Below, piece after piece: positions 22,501 through 33,200 of a stretch of 64,000 nucleotides of DNA. The translations under genes were made by a program, and so were the position numbers. How positions within the stretch are numbered: the first letter of the stretch is position 1; the number at the start of each line of letters is the position of its first letter. Source of the DNA: Distichodus sexfasciatus (lineage: Eukaryota; Chordata; Actinopteri; Characiformes; Distichodontidae); contig JAVGVS010000242.1 of NCBI GenBank assembly GCA_032718565.1, positions 1 through 64,000 on the forward strand, in the 5' to 3' direction. The notes under the pieces are model-generated. The model made no database searches. It was not told where the DNA came from and worked only from the letters and a program-made list of their open reading frames with translations.

Positions 22501-25458
22501 ACTGCATTTTCAGAGTGTCTGGGGTCAGGGGTAGCCAGTTCTGTTGATTATAGTGTTTGCAGCATAAGTGATGCTAACGATGCTAGCGTTGAAGTCTCCC
22601 TGTTATATTCAGCTCGCCATCGATTTCCCTGGCGTCAGTACATCGTAAAAACATCGTAAAAAATGAATGAATTAAATTAAGATAAGAAACAATAATTACA
22701 TGTAATTACAAATACTGATTGCCTGCAAGTCACAAATCTGGAGTCCAAGTCAAGTCTCACGTCATGAGGACGATTCTGAAGTCAAGTCTCGAGTCGTTAA
22801 GAGATTTAAGAGGCCAAGCCTCAGACTCGAGTCCCCATCTCTGCTTTACAGGGTATAAAATAAATTAATGAGAATTGTGATGTACTGTAGCGGCTGCACA
22901 TCACCTACTGATGCAGCTACTGCATAGTTACTCAGTTCTTCACTTAGTGTACGGTTAGTTTTCTGTTGGGTGTTATGCTTTATTGTTTGTAAGTATCCTG
23001 TGATGTCTTACAAATTTGGCATTGTTAGTCCTGTAGATAACCTCCCACACATTTTAGTTTTTCAGAACTATAAGGTGGTGGAAGTCTAATGGCAGGATGC
23101 TTGCTTACAGAGTTGTAGGTTCAAATATACTTATATCCTTCTGCCAGAACTATCACAAATGGGAACCTAAAGAAGAGGTGTAACCCCTGTTTTTAGGAAA
23201 TTGAAGCCGCTGTGAATAAGAGTATGTTTTTCACCTTGCTGTTGATGGCAGTCCAGAATTTGAGAATGAAAACGAAATGGTGTAGACAGACATTGTGAGA
23301 GTATGAGAAATTCTGATTTACCATTTCTACAAAAAAAGTCCATTGCTCTCTGATGTTGCAGCATGTTCCACACAGCCTGTAGCCAGCCACAACGCACCGA
23401 AGCATTTTTCCAAAGGTCTGGCACGTGCCAGTTATCTGGCAAAAACATGCCAACCAGTACTCCTCTGTCCTGTTCCACACAGAGAAACCAAGTCCAGTTA
23501 CAACCAAACACACATACTAGCATCAAGCAAATACTACGCTGAGTGACTGCAGCCCTGGGTTGGTGACCATAAGATTGGGGTTTCGAATCTCACTAGAGCC
23601 TAAAGCCCACTGTTTATTCCGTTAAAGTCCACACTAGTCGACTGTCGAGCTCGGGTAAACGGAATATGGGAGAGCACAAGTTCAACAGTTGACTAGTGTG
23701 GATTAAGCGTAAGTGACGAGAGTAAACAAAGGTATGTGACTGCCTGAATAAACTCTTGTTTTATACTGTTCTTTCAGAACAAGTGCAGTTACACATGCAC
23801 TGTGTTCTCTTGTAAGGAACTGGTTCATGTTGCCTAGCACTTGTAATGACATTTTGAGCATGTTAAGAAGCTAAAAGCATGTTTAAAACCTGACCTGAGT
23901 GGTTAGCGTTACAGTCGCCAGGGTGCGAACGCTAGAAGGAGCATAAGTTGGTGTAGGCAGTACCAATTTTTGTTGCTACTGACTCCATGACAGCGAACAA
24001 AAGAGCTAAATGTTGAAATTGTTCTCCTTTAACCCCAAGCTGCTTAATGGACTGTAATTAGGTAATGGATGTAGCTCTGGAAAAGAGCATCAGATAAATG
24101 CAATGAATGTAATTATGAATGTAAAATGTCAGCTGCTTAGACTTTGATTATCAGGTTAATTTTAAGATTTCCTTTTCTGTCAAACTGCCTTACCTCCAGC
24201 AAACTGTAACAGCTCTGTTTAGCTGCCAGGAGCCCGGTGAGTTTCAGACAGAAGGCAAACACACTGGGATCTACCACATCCAACTGCGTTACATTGTACA
24301 AGAATTGCAGGAGAGATGACTGGTGCTGCGCAAGTTGCTGTCCATCATCTGAAATGTAAAAAAAGAAGAAGAAAAACCCAAAACACTAGAATGACAGGCT
24401 AGCTACCTACGCTAAATGTCCCTTAAAAACATTCAAGAATTACCGCTCGCCTGCTATGGTGCTAAATGCTAAACACTGTCCGACTCTGACAACTGATTCA
24501 CTGATGCCACCGCCAATCTTCATTTCCACCAAAGAAAAACAAAAACACACGTAGGCCTTCTACAAGCACGTAACAATGCAATAGGAGAGTTTTCTCCTAG
24601 ATGGGTGGAGGAGTAAGCGCTCTGTTTGAGAGGGCACAGAAGCCAAAACTCGATAGCGACGATAGTGCTGTCTATTTAACACGAAATGGATGAGGATTTG
24701 TACTCCCGATGTGGCCATTTACTATCGTGCGTAGAACACGCCCACCCGCACACCCCTAGAAGAATCAGTCAGTGAGAAATGAGATTGCACATAGGTGTGA
24801 ATCGAGATCACGATTTAACCTATTTATCATGCAGCCCTAAAATATAGGTTTTCATCATTCATTCATTATCTGAACCGCTTAATCTCAACGGGAGTAGCGG
24901 GGGGACCGGAGCCTTTCCCGGGAACTTACGGTCGCAAGGCGGCGACCAACCCTGGGCAGGCGCCAACATACTGTAGGGCACACACACACACTCACACTTC
25001 CATTCACGCCTTACAGAGCTGATTAAGATTCACGAATTAACCTATATCGTCTTACTTATTCTTATTACTGGGACAGTGCTAGAGTAATGGTTTGGGCAAA
25101 TTCATCACTTTCCAAAACCACTTGTCCTGGTGTCACACTCACAACCATGCACAATTAATACTAGCTTTTGGACAAAGGAGGAAACTGACGCGAGCCAGAG
25201 GAGAACGTCCCTGTGGCCTGGGTTCGAAACCAGGATCTTCTTGCTGTGAGGCAGCAGCACTAACCACTGTGCCCTGCATATTCATTTCAAACAACAAATA
25301 ACTTTACTGTTGACTGTAATCTGTCACTTACTTTGGCTTAATTCTTCTTTAAACCAATCAAGCAGCTTCTCTAAAGAGGTGTCATCTGGTAGCATTAGTT
25401 TGGGATCGGCCAAGACTTCACAGATGGAGGGCAGCAGGGACAAACAATCATTATCCAT
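4586..25458 (-). CDS. brat1: brat1-like gene (BRCA1-associated ATM activator 1), multi-exon, probably disrupted in the middle
   Basis: BRAT1 is a HEAT-repeat-like scaffold linked to ATM and DNA-damage signalling. Exons seen (descending): 25458-25332, 24348-24194, 23469-23322, 21272-21196, 20878-20588, 9152-8975, 8424-8339, 8223-8139, 6869-6771, 6655-6516 and 5305-4586. Phases agree across every junction except around the damaged middle. Recognition rests on the N-terminus (MDNDCLSLLPSICEVLADPK, then LEKLLDWFK), WEVRDSTLEF, SYVQASAVAALGQ, LFDCDRPV and the C-terminus SSDHVINSPQSL...DCY, all closely like human BRAT1. The visible exons give about 700 codons against 821 in human. Roughly 100 codons that should lie between 20588 and 9152 were not found, and exon 20878-20588 carries two stops. 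The start is the first ATG of an exon whose acceptor is at 25529-25530. Confidence is high for identity and moderate for loss of function. Confidence 0.88.
5884..6330 (+). repeat. Dispersed repeat, copy 1
   Basis: The stretch around 6,055-6,300 (TTTAACTAGAATTTTAATGC, GTCATTATGATATAATCC) is repeated in reverse orientation at about 19,895-20,115. No protein is visible. It lies in the brat1 intron between 6516 and 5305. Confidence 0.55.
7053..7395. mobile_element. Small element with GCGACCGATATT-type inverted ends
   Basis: The left end is GGGCGACCGATATTAG. The reverse complement of the right end is AACGGTCGAACCGATTAT. Inside are ATCGGC/GATAATC motifs like those of the 0.2-4.2 kb element. No coding capacity. 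Confidence 0.4.
7540..7795 (-). repeat. tRNA-derived SINE, family A
   Basis: This is a reverse-oriented copy of the family best seen at 42,607-42,840: tail GTCATTGTGAACACACCACA, middle GTGACCTCTGCATTT and GGAGCAGTG, then the tRNA-like head with a B-box-like GGATTCGAACC. Confidence 0.6.
9240..9900 (-). mobile_element. Tc1/mariner transposase remnant
   Basis: Minus-strand fragments resemble Tc1 transposase: VHMWGCFSSRGVGTH (the WGC block) and YQYNGAPCHQAKVLTKWIRD (the D..NAPCH catalytic block). They are split between frames at about 9,590, so the copy is dead. The flank at 9,240-9,350 matches, inverted, the element near 33,430-33,560. Confidence 0.75.
9925..12700 (+). mobile_element. hAT transposon remnant (ZBED5-like)
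   Basis: The left end CAGTGGTTCCCAAACTGGGG near 9,926-9,950 is the classic hAT terminal repeat, followed by a GGGGGCGCGG run. A BED-finger transposase frame starts at 10,956. After about 11,693 the homology continues only in shifted frames: VICTDAAQTMAGRRGG near 11,725, MIHREA near 11,825 and SYLCEIGF near 12,550. The element is therefore broken. The right terminal repeat was not found. Confidence 0.75.
10956..11693 (+). pseudogene. hAT transposase 5' part with BED zinc finger, frameshifted after 11,693
   Basis: From MDKFLKRQQ (10,956) this reads about 245 residues. It has a KRRKYDE basic patch, a BED-type finger (QCVVC, then HLETSH) and the start of the hAT catalytic core (FALQMDEATD). It ends at a TGA; the next transposase block lies in another frame. 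It resembles ZBED5/ZBED8-type host-domesticated hAT proteins, but the frame breaks argue for a dead transposon, not a host gene. Confidence 0.75.
12902..13090 (-). repeat. tRNA-derived SINE, family A (partial)
   Basis: It carries TTGGTCATTGTGAACACACC, ACGACCTCTGCATTTGA and the GAGCAGTG block of the family, reverse-oriented and lacking a clear tRNA head. Confidence 0.55.
13499..14322. mobile_element. Non-autonomous DNA element with TCGACT-type ends
   Basis: It starts near GGTGCAACGACATCGACATT and GTCGACAAAAGTCGAT and ends near GTCAGTCGATGACTAGCCC, imperfect inverted ends of a kind common in fish hAT-related elements. No transposase frame survives. Confidence 0.4.
14396..14800 (-). repeat. Repeat related (inverted) to the element at 36,617-37,180
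   Basis: TTCCATCTCCAAATGAGCGT and TCTCTGAAATCGTGGATATT correspond, on the opposite strand, to the middle of the 36.6-37.2 kb element (GACATTCATTTGGAGATGGA). The 122-residue plus-strand open frame here has no recognisable domain and is treated as noncoding. Confidence 0.45.
16487..18000. mobile_element. 1.5-kb nested fold-back transposon with 6-bp target duplication
   Basis: The left terminus TATGGCAAGCCGTTTTAACA and the right terminus, reverse complemented, TATGGCAAGCCGTTTAACAT continue as inverted repeats into ...TAATAGCCCGACTG. TGTTAC flanks both ends (16481-16486 and 18001-18006), a likely target-site duplication. A second inverted pair lies inside at about 16,708-17,228 (GGCCGTTTTAACATTTAATA and its complement). 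The interior is built of degenerate units around GATATCC/AAAATG with CATTCTTCCC. There is no convincing transposase. Confidence 0.75.
18007..19740. other. Brat1 intron stretch with no gene seen
   Basis: AT-rich intronic DNA with fragments of hAT-like ends (ATCGTCCAGCCCTAATC near 19,120; ATTCACAATCTCGATTCACA near 18,611). The open frames here show no domain, and the missing brat1 exons were not recognised in it. Confidence 0.4.
19895..20115 (-). repeat. Dispersed repeat, copy 2 (inverse of 6,055-6,300)
   Basis: GGATTATATCATAATGAC and GCTATGGCATAAAAGTTCTA are the reverse complement of the copy near 6,060-6,120. It sits in the large brat1 intron. Confidence 0.55.
20588..20878 (-). pseudogene. 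brat1: brat1 exon with two in-frame stops and a probable frameshift
   Basis: The exon is bounded by a good acceptor (TTATTTCAG) and donor (CAG|GTCAGT). It continues in phase 0 from the exon ending at 21196. Codon 23 is TAA (20812-20810) and codon 28 is TAG (20797-20795). The same frame then reads well on both sides (VLVHKL before, and ELLASEKQAINLSGLRLLAV after), which matches BRAT1 in layout. Near the 3' end the frame becomes unconvincing. A one-base change near 20625 would give DCLILGPIMDALQAAA, which looks more like an alpha-helical repeat, so a frameshift is likely. A rescuing acceptor after the stops (GTTATAG, ending at 20795) is possible but would drop the first 28 codons. Sequencing error is the main alternative. 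Confidence 0.6.
20975..21045. repeat. AT-rich microsatellite (TATATAT)
   Basis: Imperfect TA/TATATTTA repeats in the brat1 intron between the exons ending at 21196 and starting at 20878. Confidence 0.8.
21196..21272 (-). CDS. brat1: brat1 exon whose acceptor abuts a Tc1-like transposon
   Basis: This 77-nt exon keeps phase with the exon ending at 23322 (reading N-G-A-S-V-S-L-D-E-K) and ends CAGCAG|GTGAGC. Its AG (21274-21273) lies only about 10 nt from the end of a Tc1-like element starting near 21,284, so the sequence upstream is purine-rich transposon DNA instead of a pyrimidine tract. The second half of the exon (WQCTRCPSW...) does not resemble BRAT1 well, and an indel there is possible. 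Confidence 0.5.
21284..21870 (-). mobile_element. Tc1-like transposon fragment
   Basis: The end CGCTAAAAGTATTGGGACAC is followed by reversed transposase sequence. On the minus strand it reads GVEELDWPAQSPDL and LWDELK, the Tc1 C-terminal block. It is internally deleted and out of frame. It inserted about 10 nt upstream of the brat1 exon acceptor at 21,273. Confidence 0.7.
22001..22846. mobile_element. Non-autonomous element with AAGTCTCAAGTC arrays
   Basis: The left end GCAGAGATGTTCATAAGTC and the right end, reversed, GCAGAGATGGGGACTCGAG form imperfect inverted termini. Each is followed by tandem CAAGTC/AAGTCTC units (22,033-22,100 and 22,735-22,830). No coding frame. Same architecture as 1,805-3,129. 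Confidence 0.55.
23636..24010. repeat. Arm-type repeat shared with the fold-back at 33,885-34,790
   Basis: GTGACTGCCTGAATAAACTC, TTTTATACTGTTCTTTCAGA and GCCTAGCACTTGTAATGACA all recur in the 34-kb element. Both copies also contain an ACTAGTG next to the first shared block. Confidence 0.6.
24855..25277 (-). repeat. SINE family B (composite, reverse oriented)
   Basis: It starts at CATTATCTGAACCGCTTAAT and contains GGCAGGCGCCAACATACTG and CACACTCACACTTCCATTCA. It ends with a reversed tRNA-like head (GAAACCAGGATCTTC, GAGGCAGCAGCACTAACCAC). Copies of the family lie at 50,490-50,835 and 54,543-54,780. Confidence 0.6.
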
Positions 25459-25789
25459 GGCACAGAGTACAACATCAGACTGCTGGTGTAGCTGCTGCTA
25501 CAACATAGACTGGTGTGGTAACAATGAACTGTAAAAGAAGTACAAATAACACACAAAACCATTCAATTATTAAATGTCAACCAGTAGGGGGAATGAAGAT
25601 TAACAAGGATTTATGTTGATAAATCATTCAGTCCTGTAATGAATATACAATCAGCATAACCCCAAAAGAGTTTTTCCCTTAAAAGTATTACCTTTGAAAA
25701 GATATTTGGGTTGGCTGAGATTTATGGCTTGTAAAAAAAAGACTAAGTAAGTAAGACAAAGTAAAAAGGACAATCCTCCAATTTGCCCA

Positions 25790-25960
25790 TTTACAGCTTT
25801 TAGCAGCTGTTCCAATCCATATAGACTTTCACATCCTAATTCCTGGAGCAACTTGGGGTTAAAGGCATTGTTCAGGGGCCAATGGTGGTAGTGCTGGAGG
25901 TAGGATAGAGCTGGATTTAAGCATACAAGCCTCTTGATCTGTCGACAAATAATCTACTAC
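25790..25960. repeat. Teleost GGCATTTAG..GACGCTCTTATCC-type repeat (partial)
   Basis: CAACTTGGGGTTAAAGGCAT and GGTGGTAGTGCTGGAGGTAG match the copies at 35,955-36,150 and 45,190-45,375. Confidence 0.45.
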
Positions 25961-26659
25961 TAGACAAACCACCACTCTATTAACACCTGATATTTGTTTT
26001 TGATCATCCACAGCGAGCAGCTGTAATACCTTGTGTTCTTTCTAACAACGAACGTCGGAAAACGTTACTGTGAGAGAAATTAGGACCACCAGAGACTCTG
26101 TACCTGTCCCTCTGACTAATCAGACAAATGTTTCTCAAGGATTATGGCCAAAACTGAGAAATTCAGTAAGACTTCAAAACCTTGAACAGGACACTCCATT
26201 TTAAGCTTTTCTTTAAATAACGCAAACTTTGTCTGACCGTCACATACAATACACCCTTGCCTAACTATAATTTAAAGTTTATATTCTGGGGATGAATTTC
26301 CATGCAAGTTATAAAACCTAGGCTAATATTTTTCTTGATTTTCTGTAATCGATTTGCTTTTTTATTTCAAACTACTTTGAAGGGCTTTTTATGTTGGAGT
26401 ATATTATAAATAAAGGACTTAGAATTTTGAACGCGCCTCATTCCGAAATCGGTACTTGATCGAGTTGAAAGCAGTATTTACTGTATATTGTCCAAACCGC
26501 AAACGCAACACGATAAACGTTATTGGGAAACCGGAAGTGTAACGTTATTTCCCCTCTCACAACTGATTACAATGTAAATTCTACAATATGTCTGTTTCGT
26601 CTGTATTGCTTGCTTCGTGGAACAAGATTCAGAAATATATGAATATAGTTCCTACTTAC

Positions 26660-26745
26660 ATATACACTTGCAGTTGCTGCTCTCGTGCCCCGAATAGCAC
26701 ACGCGCCGAAAAGCCAACAACTCGTTTGGCGCATGCGCAAAAGAC
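26660..26745 (-). promoter_or_regulatory. Probable brat1 promoter and 5' noncoding exon with an NRF-1 site
   Basis: On the minus strand a CpG-rich stretch ends in a consensus donor, TATAT|GTAAGTAGG, with the exon ending at 26660. It could splice to the acceptor at 25529-25530, giving the 5' UTR in front of the brat1 ATG. GCGCATGCGC, a perfect NRF-1 consensus, lies near 26,730-26,739. CpG density here is clearly above the surrounding AT-rich DNA. The exact transcription start cannot be read. Confidence 0.45.
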
Positions 26746-26879
26746 GAGGTTCTGAAACGCGCTGGTGACATCTGCTGGTGAACAGCATGTAATGTAACAT
26801 AGCGTGTATACTTTTAGAAGTACTATACATGCGTTTATTATACTGTATACAGTATATAATATACATAATACACCATAAG

Positions 26880-26937
26880 GGCGGCACGGTGGCGTAGTGG
26901 TTAGCGCTGCCGCTACACAGCGAAAACAGCGTGTCAC
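26880..26937 (+). repeat. SINE family B tRNA head only
   Basis: GGGCGGCACGGTGGCGTAGT, then GGTTAGCGCTGCC, is the tRNA-like head of family B. It lies inside the divergent brat1/rnf175 promoter region. Confidence 0.55.
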
Positions 26938-26999
26938 CATCTCTAGTAAAAAGTGGTTATTTGAGTTTTAAAGATGAAGTATCACTTTAAAGCTGGTAG

Positions 27000-27264
27000 G
27001 ATAGTGGCGATAGGGGCGCTAAGTTGAATGCCAGTCCGGCCGTATCCCAATACAAGAGCGCGACTAAGGAGGAGGCGGTGGAAAAGAAGAAGAAGAAGAA
27101 GACGACGACACATAAGCGGGTCGTGTCCCATTCTGCACATCTCCCTACTAAACAAGGCGTCGTATTTATAATATACGCTCGGCCTCTTAGATTTTTTCGT
27201 ACTACATAGGGTGGTACATGCATATGATGTGGCCCGTGATTTAAAGGCCACAAAGCGCTGGAAC
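27000..27264 (+). promoter_or_regulatory. Probable rnf175 promoter and 5' UTR
   Basis: A CpG-containing stretch with an AAG-rich run near 27,085-27,105 lies directly before the putative first exon (ATGGCCGCG at 27265). Together with the NRF-1 site at 26,730 it forms a roughly 500-bp divergent promoter between brat1 and rnf175. No clear TATA box was seen. Confidence 0.4.
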
Positions 27265-30200
27265 ATGGCCGCGCTGCAACCTCAGGTAGCCGGAGCCTGG
27301 AAATAAATTTGATTCTTTGTTTCGCAAGATACCTGCATGCAAATTAGCTTTTAATTTGTCTTTAATTTAGTCCGTCTGAGTGTTAATGTAATCTACATGC
27401 GTGGCAGTAACACGTAAGAGAGCTTTTAAAAAAAAATGTTACATTACAAAATGCATGGGATATTTATATTTAATAGTATTTGATAACTCGCATTTGTGCG
27501 GCTGTTTTTCGCAACAACAAAATTGGTTAAAACGGAATTCATGTAAATTGTAAATACGGCAATTTAACGAGCGAGACAGAAATTAGATCCCACTGGATTC
27601 CTAAAGCTGTAAACAAGACATAAAAATTAAATATGCGGAATTTGTTGTGTCCCAAGCAGTACATTTTGTGTTTTAAAGGAGGTAATTTAACATTAAATAC
27701 TAGTGCGTATGATATCTATTTATGGGCTTTGCACTAAATGCTAAACTTTTATTTTGAAACGCTCAGCACCTTATCGTAATACTTAGAGAATATTTGTGAC
27801 ATCCACATGATTTAGCTATATTAAGTAGTATTTTAGTAGAATATGAATTGTGTAACAAAGCAGATTTGTCATAATGTGGCCTTTTTTCTTTTCCTTTTTC
27901 GTTTTTTTTTTACTACAATAGACTAAAAATTAAATACTAGCACTTTTTTCAGTGTAATTGCCAAAGCTGTATACCTGCCCGGTATGCTGTTTTTATTGGC
28001 TTTTAGTAAACAGTTAAGTAAATGTGAGATATTACATTTGATATATTTTGGTTTTAGAAAGTTTGGCCGAATAAGGCTAATTGGTGAAACAGTCTAATTG
28101 GTGATACCACAATCATCATGTGTGGTGCCAGAAGATCTTCTGGGCTCAGATAGTTTTAATGATGTGACTGGAGTATGAAAACAATAGATTAGTCAGAATG
28201 GACTTGAATGTGTCAGAACTGGTCCCTTGGTCAGCAGTAGAGAGGTACGTGGTCTATTGTGTGCTGTTTCTTGATGAATCGTTTGGACAGTGGTTTTAAT
28301 GTGCATTGTTTATATTCCTCCCAACACCATCATTATGATGATGTGTGAAAGTGAATGATTATTTGTCATTGTGCACACAGCACAGAACACACTGCACCCC
28401 CACGAAATGTGACCTATGCATTTGAACCAACCGTGAAGGAGAGCAGTGCATAGGTACCTTTCTCATGAGTGTCTCAAAGGTACCTTTTCCAGTCCACGAT
28501 TCAGACCTGTGACCTTCCGATCATGGAGCAAGCTCTCTAACCATTATACTACCATCTGCCCCGAAGTACTGTGCCACAGTAGCCCTTCTGTTAGTTATTT
28601 CCAGGCAGGGTTTGTCTTCTCATCTTCCTTAAACTACTGTCATCCTCAGGTACCAGTACAAGGTGTTGCCTGACCATAAAATCCCACCATCTTCCAATCC
28701 AGTCCATCTTTCTTCCATCCATCCTTGATTCACATCTAGTCCAAATCTCTAGCGACTCCTCATTTAGCCAGAATCCCACAGGACACCTGAACAGGGCTTG
28801 TAGAGTCTGTGCCTATAGGAGTTGTTTTGGAGGAATCATAATAGTACATATACACAGCAGGTTTTTATGTAAAAAGACAGGAGACATTTCAGTTGTCATT
28901 TCTTTATTTTGTTGATTAGTCAGACCATTGTAATGAAACCATAGTACTGAAAGATACAATGCCTTATGCCTCATTACTCTCTTACTGAAAACTGGGCAGG
29001 TATCTTAGGAAATGAGCAAACAAAGCAATATTTAAAATTGTATATAATTATGTATGTATGTGGACATTGGTGCAATTTTGTGAAATAAAATCTTGATGTG
29101 TACCACAACAAATGATTTCAAATTAAGCAATCAAATGTGTTGGAAGCCTCTTAAAATGAAGAGACTTTGTGGCAAAAATGCTGAAAGCTTTATACAATAT
29201 CTTTGTTAACCCCCTGAAATGAAAGCTGAAAGTCTATACTTCCCTCACATCTTGATTGCTAAATTCCATGTGTATTGTTGCATTGTACAGAGAGAACATT
29301 ACAAGAATTCCATTAAATACTTAGGACCTAACTATATCTTATGTGGCAAAGCCTACTAGAATCAACACTAATGTAATGAATTTACTATTTCTTTCCTTTA
29401 GGGGGATCCTTTGAAAATGTCCTACAGAGAAAACTGGAAGTGAGCAACATTTGTTTTTTGGAAATTAGAGAATGCATGGAACTTACTGGAGAAGTTTGAT
29501 ACTTGAAAATCTGAATAAGTGAAATAAAAGTGAGGGCCAAGGGCATTTTCTTTATGGTAGGATTTTGCATTCTGTTACCAGTCTAATAGCAGCAATATTG
29601 GCAGTCATGGGAAGTTAGCAGTAATACTAATGCATTGCTCTGGGCATTGTGAAATTTAACCATGTCTGGCTAATAAAAGACTTTGCTTTTGGTACATCAC
29701 ACAGCGTTGGGAGACAGCCATTTCTGTTGGTAAACAGCAGTTTTTTTCTTGAGCAGATGCAGATTTGGATGTATTAATATAAGAAATGTCATAAAATAAC
29801 AGTATTTTGTTCACTGTTTTATAATTAGCCAACATTTCAATAAACTTTCTTTACATGTATCTTTAGGTTCAGTCAAGGCTCGCCACAATCTTTAGGCCTT
29901 GTAATGCTGAAATTATTATCCTTTTATTACTGTAATGAAGCCTTCTTAAAATTAAGTTAAAATTAAGGGCTTTTCTTTTAATCTGTTTATTACAATCTGT
30001 CAGATCCAAACTGCTGGGCCAAAAAATGTGGCAAACACTATTTATTGCCAGTTTCATGATTACTTTTCTTGTTTAAATAATTGTGTAAATAATTGTCAGG
30101 ACAGTTTTCTAACTGTTCATTGCATCTATAATGAATTTTGCACATTTTGCACATTTTTTTTTTTACAGCACAGATGTTATTCCCCACTTTTTTGTGTACT

Positions 30201-33200
30201 GATCTCTGACCTGTATCAGTATTTCCTGAAGGCCTCCTTTCTTGTTTCTTTCCTTGTTCCTCTCTAGGGTGCAGCATGAAAAGCTGCACGCAAAGCACAG
30301 AGGTCATGAAGCCATGCATGCAGAGATGGTGCTGATCCTCATCGCCACACTTGTAGTCGCTCAAATCGTGCTCGTGCAGTGGAAACAGAGACACTGCAGG
30401 TCATACAATGTGAGTGCCTCACCTTGCTGAATCAAAACCAAAGATTAAACAATTAATTAGCACTGGTTCATTATAACAAAATCATGTGCCTCAATAAAAG
30501 GTCATATGATTTAAAAAAAAAAGTTTTTAAGTGAGTGATTATTTGTCAATGTGACCACAGCACAGCACACAGTGCACCACAACGAAATGTGACCTCTGCA
30601 TTTGACCCATCCGTGAAGGAGCAGTGGGCAGCTGACATGGGCAGTGCCCGGGAAGCAGTGCTTGGGGGCAGTGCCTTGCTCATGAGTACCTCAGCGGTAG
30701 ATGTACCGGTCCAGGACCAGCGACCCTTCGATCACGGGGCCAATTCCCTAACCATTATGCTACCAACTGCCCCAGACCTCTGCGTTTAATCCGTCCGTGA
30801 AGTGCCCGGGGAGCAGAGCTTGGGTACGGTACCTTGCTTATGAGTACCTCAGTGGTAACTTTACCAGTCCGGGACTTCAACTGGTGACCTTCGAATCATG
30901 GTGCCAACTCCTTACTCGTTATGCTACCAAGTGCCCCGAAGAAGACTCTTTTGTTAGTTTGATAACTTGTTTGTGTTTTTCTGTCTTGCAGCTAGTGACA
31001 CTGCTCCAGATGTGGGTGGTTCCACTTTATTTCACCATTAAGCTTTATTGGTGGCGCTTTCTCTCAACATGGGGCATGTTCTCCGTCATCACCAGCTACA
31101 TCATATTCAGGGCCACACGAAAACCCCTCTCCTGCCAAACTCCCAGGTACTGGCAATAGTCAAGTGTGTTGTATGCTGTTGTTAATGTGTTTTACATAAT
31201 AAAGATAATAAAGTCAGAGTGTATTGGACATGTACTGTGCAATCTAAGCAAAGGTGTTTCTGTGTTAACAGGATGGTGTATAAGTGGTTTCTTCTCATTT
31301 ACAAACTGAGCTACGCTGTAGGTGTGTTTGGCTACCTCGCCATTATGTTCACAATGTTTGGCTTCAATGTTTTCTTTAGGTAGGTACACGTTTGATTTTT
31401 GAAATTGATTTTTTTAAGCTTTGGATTGTTTTTTTCTATTTCTGACTCTGTAGTAACATTCTTTTGTCCTTCAGCTACTCCATTTAAACATGCAATAATA
31501 GCATTGACAGATTAGCATTTAGTAGCATTTGTTGGATTTAAGCAACATAGGACATTTCTGTAGTGAATCACGTAAATTTAGAGTCTTGCTTTTACAAGAT
31601 TTACGTGCCTCTGCTGGATTGTCGAACCACCAACACAGGATTTTTACCACTAGAACCAGTATGAAATATTGTGCAATATTGTAACTGTGTATTTCGACAA
31701 TATTTCCATTGTCGTTTAAAACCAAAAATTCTATGTAAATATTGGAAATACCAAAATTCTATCCAGGACATGGAAATACTACTTAAGATAGGTCAGCATT
31801 ATTTCTTAGTATCAGAAAATTGTAAATGCTTGCAATGCTGATGAAAAAATGGTTTGTTAATTTGTGCAGAATAAAGGCAGAAGACTCAATGGATGTGGGC
31901 GTGATCATGCTCTTCTATGGACTCTACTATGGAGTGATGGGACGAGACTTCGCTGAGATCTGCTCTGATTACATGGCATCCACTATAGGGGTACAAAAAT
32001 TTTGTAATATGCTCTTTCACATTTGCTTATGATCTTTTGCACGGGGATGCCAAAAATATCGGTATGTTTAAGGTCCATAGGACCATGGCCAGTCATCTGG
32101 CATATGCCAGTAAGCTAAAATTGACTGATTTTATGAACAGAAGAATAGTTAAAGCTGCATGAGCTTTATCCAAGAACACTTCAATCAGAGTAAATGATGT
32201 TATATCACACAAACTTTTGTAGTAGATTATTCATGGAAAATTAGAAATTTCCTTATGTATCAAGAAATAAAACAGTTGGAGTATGACAGGTTGAGATGAA
32301 CAGTGTCAGTACATTTGACCATTTATGCGGCATTTTGCAGCTTTTAGAAAGCGAATTTACACCAAATGCTATGTTTCTAGTGGATTCTTGTGTCACTAAA
32401 TAATGCTGATTTCTGCTAGATGATTCTAATTTGACGAAGAGTTGTTCTACATTGAGCTAACTGATATTAGCCTAAGACCGCACCATGAAACAGTAGTAGA
32501 AACAGGAAGGATTGCATTTGTTAATGATCTTCCTCCTTTAAAGTATTATATGTGATATCATGATATACTCTATTACCCAGGCTGAAATAAGTATGTGTTA
32601 AGCTTGTTTTGTTTGCCTGTCCGTTGCAGTACTACAACAAGGGCGGTATGCCATCGCGAAACCTGTGTCATGACATTTGCGCCGTGTGTGGACAGAAAAT
32701 CTTTGTCAGCGTGGACGAGGAGGGCATCATTGAGGATACCTACCAACTCTCCTGCAATCACATGTATGGACTTGATGAGATGTGTTGACAGTAATTGTAT
32801 TGTATCAGGAACCCTAACATGGTGGTGGTCGAACTTTAGGACATTTGCCAAAGGCTTCAACCCCCATTTTGGTCCAGGGAAAGAAGTGAAAGCCTGAAAA
32901 AATATGTAACTGACACTGAAAAGTCAGAAATTTGCCTTTTAGAGGGATGCATCACTCTTGAAATAGCTAAGCTGTTGATGAGTGATCACCGAACAATCAA
33001 ACATTTTGTTGCAAAAAGTCAACAGGGTCATAAAACACAGGTGGAGAGAAAAGATGCAAATTAACAGCAAAAGACTTAGAATTAAATGCGAAGCTCCCAG
33101 AAACCATTCTCCTCCATAAAAATCATGGTCTTCTTTAATGATGCAAACTTCTTCCTGTACCACTGCTTGGCTGCAGTTCTAGAACATGGTGGCACTGGAT

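Noticed and set aside
30038..30394. 118-residue minus-strand frame over an rnf175 exon
   Set aside because: It is the antisense shadow of the conserved exon 30268-30409.
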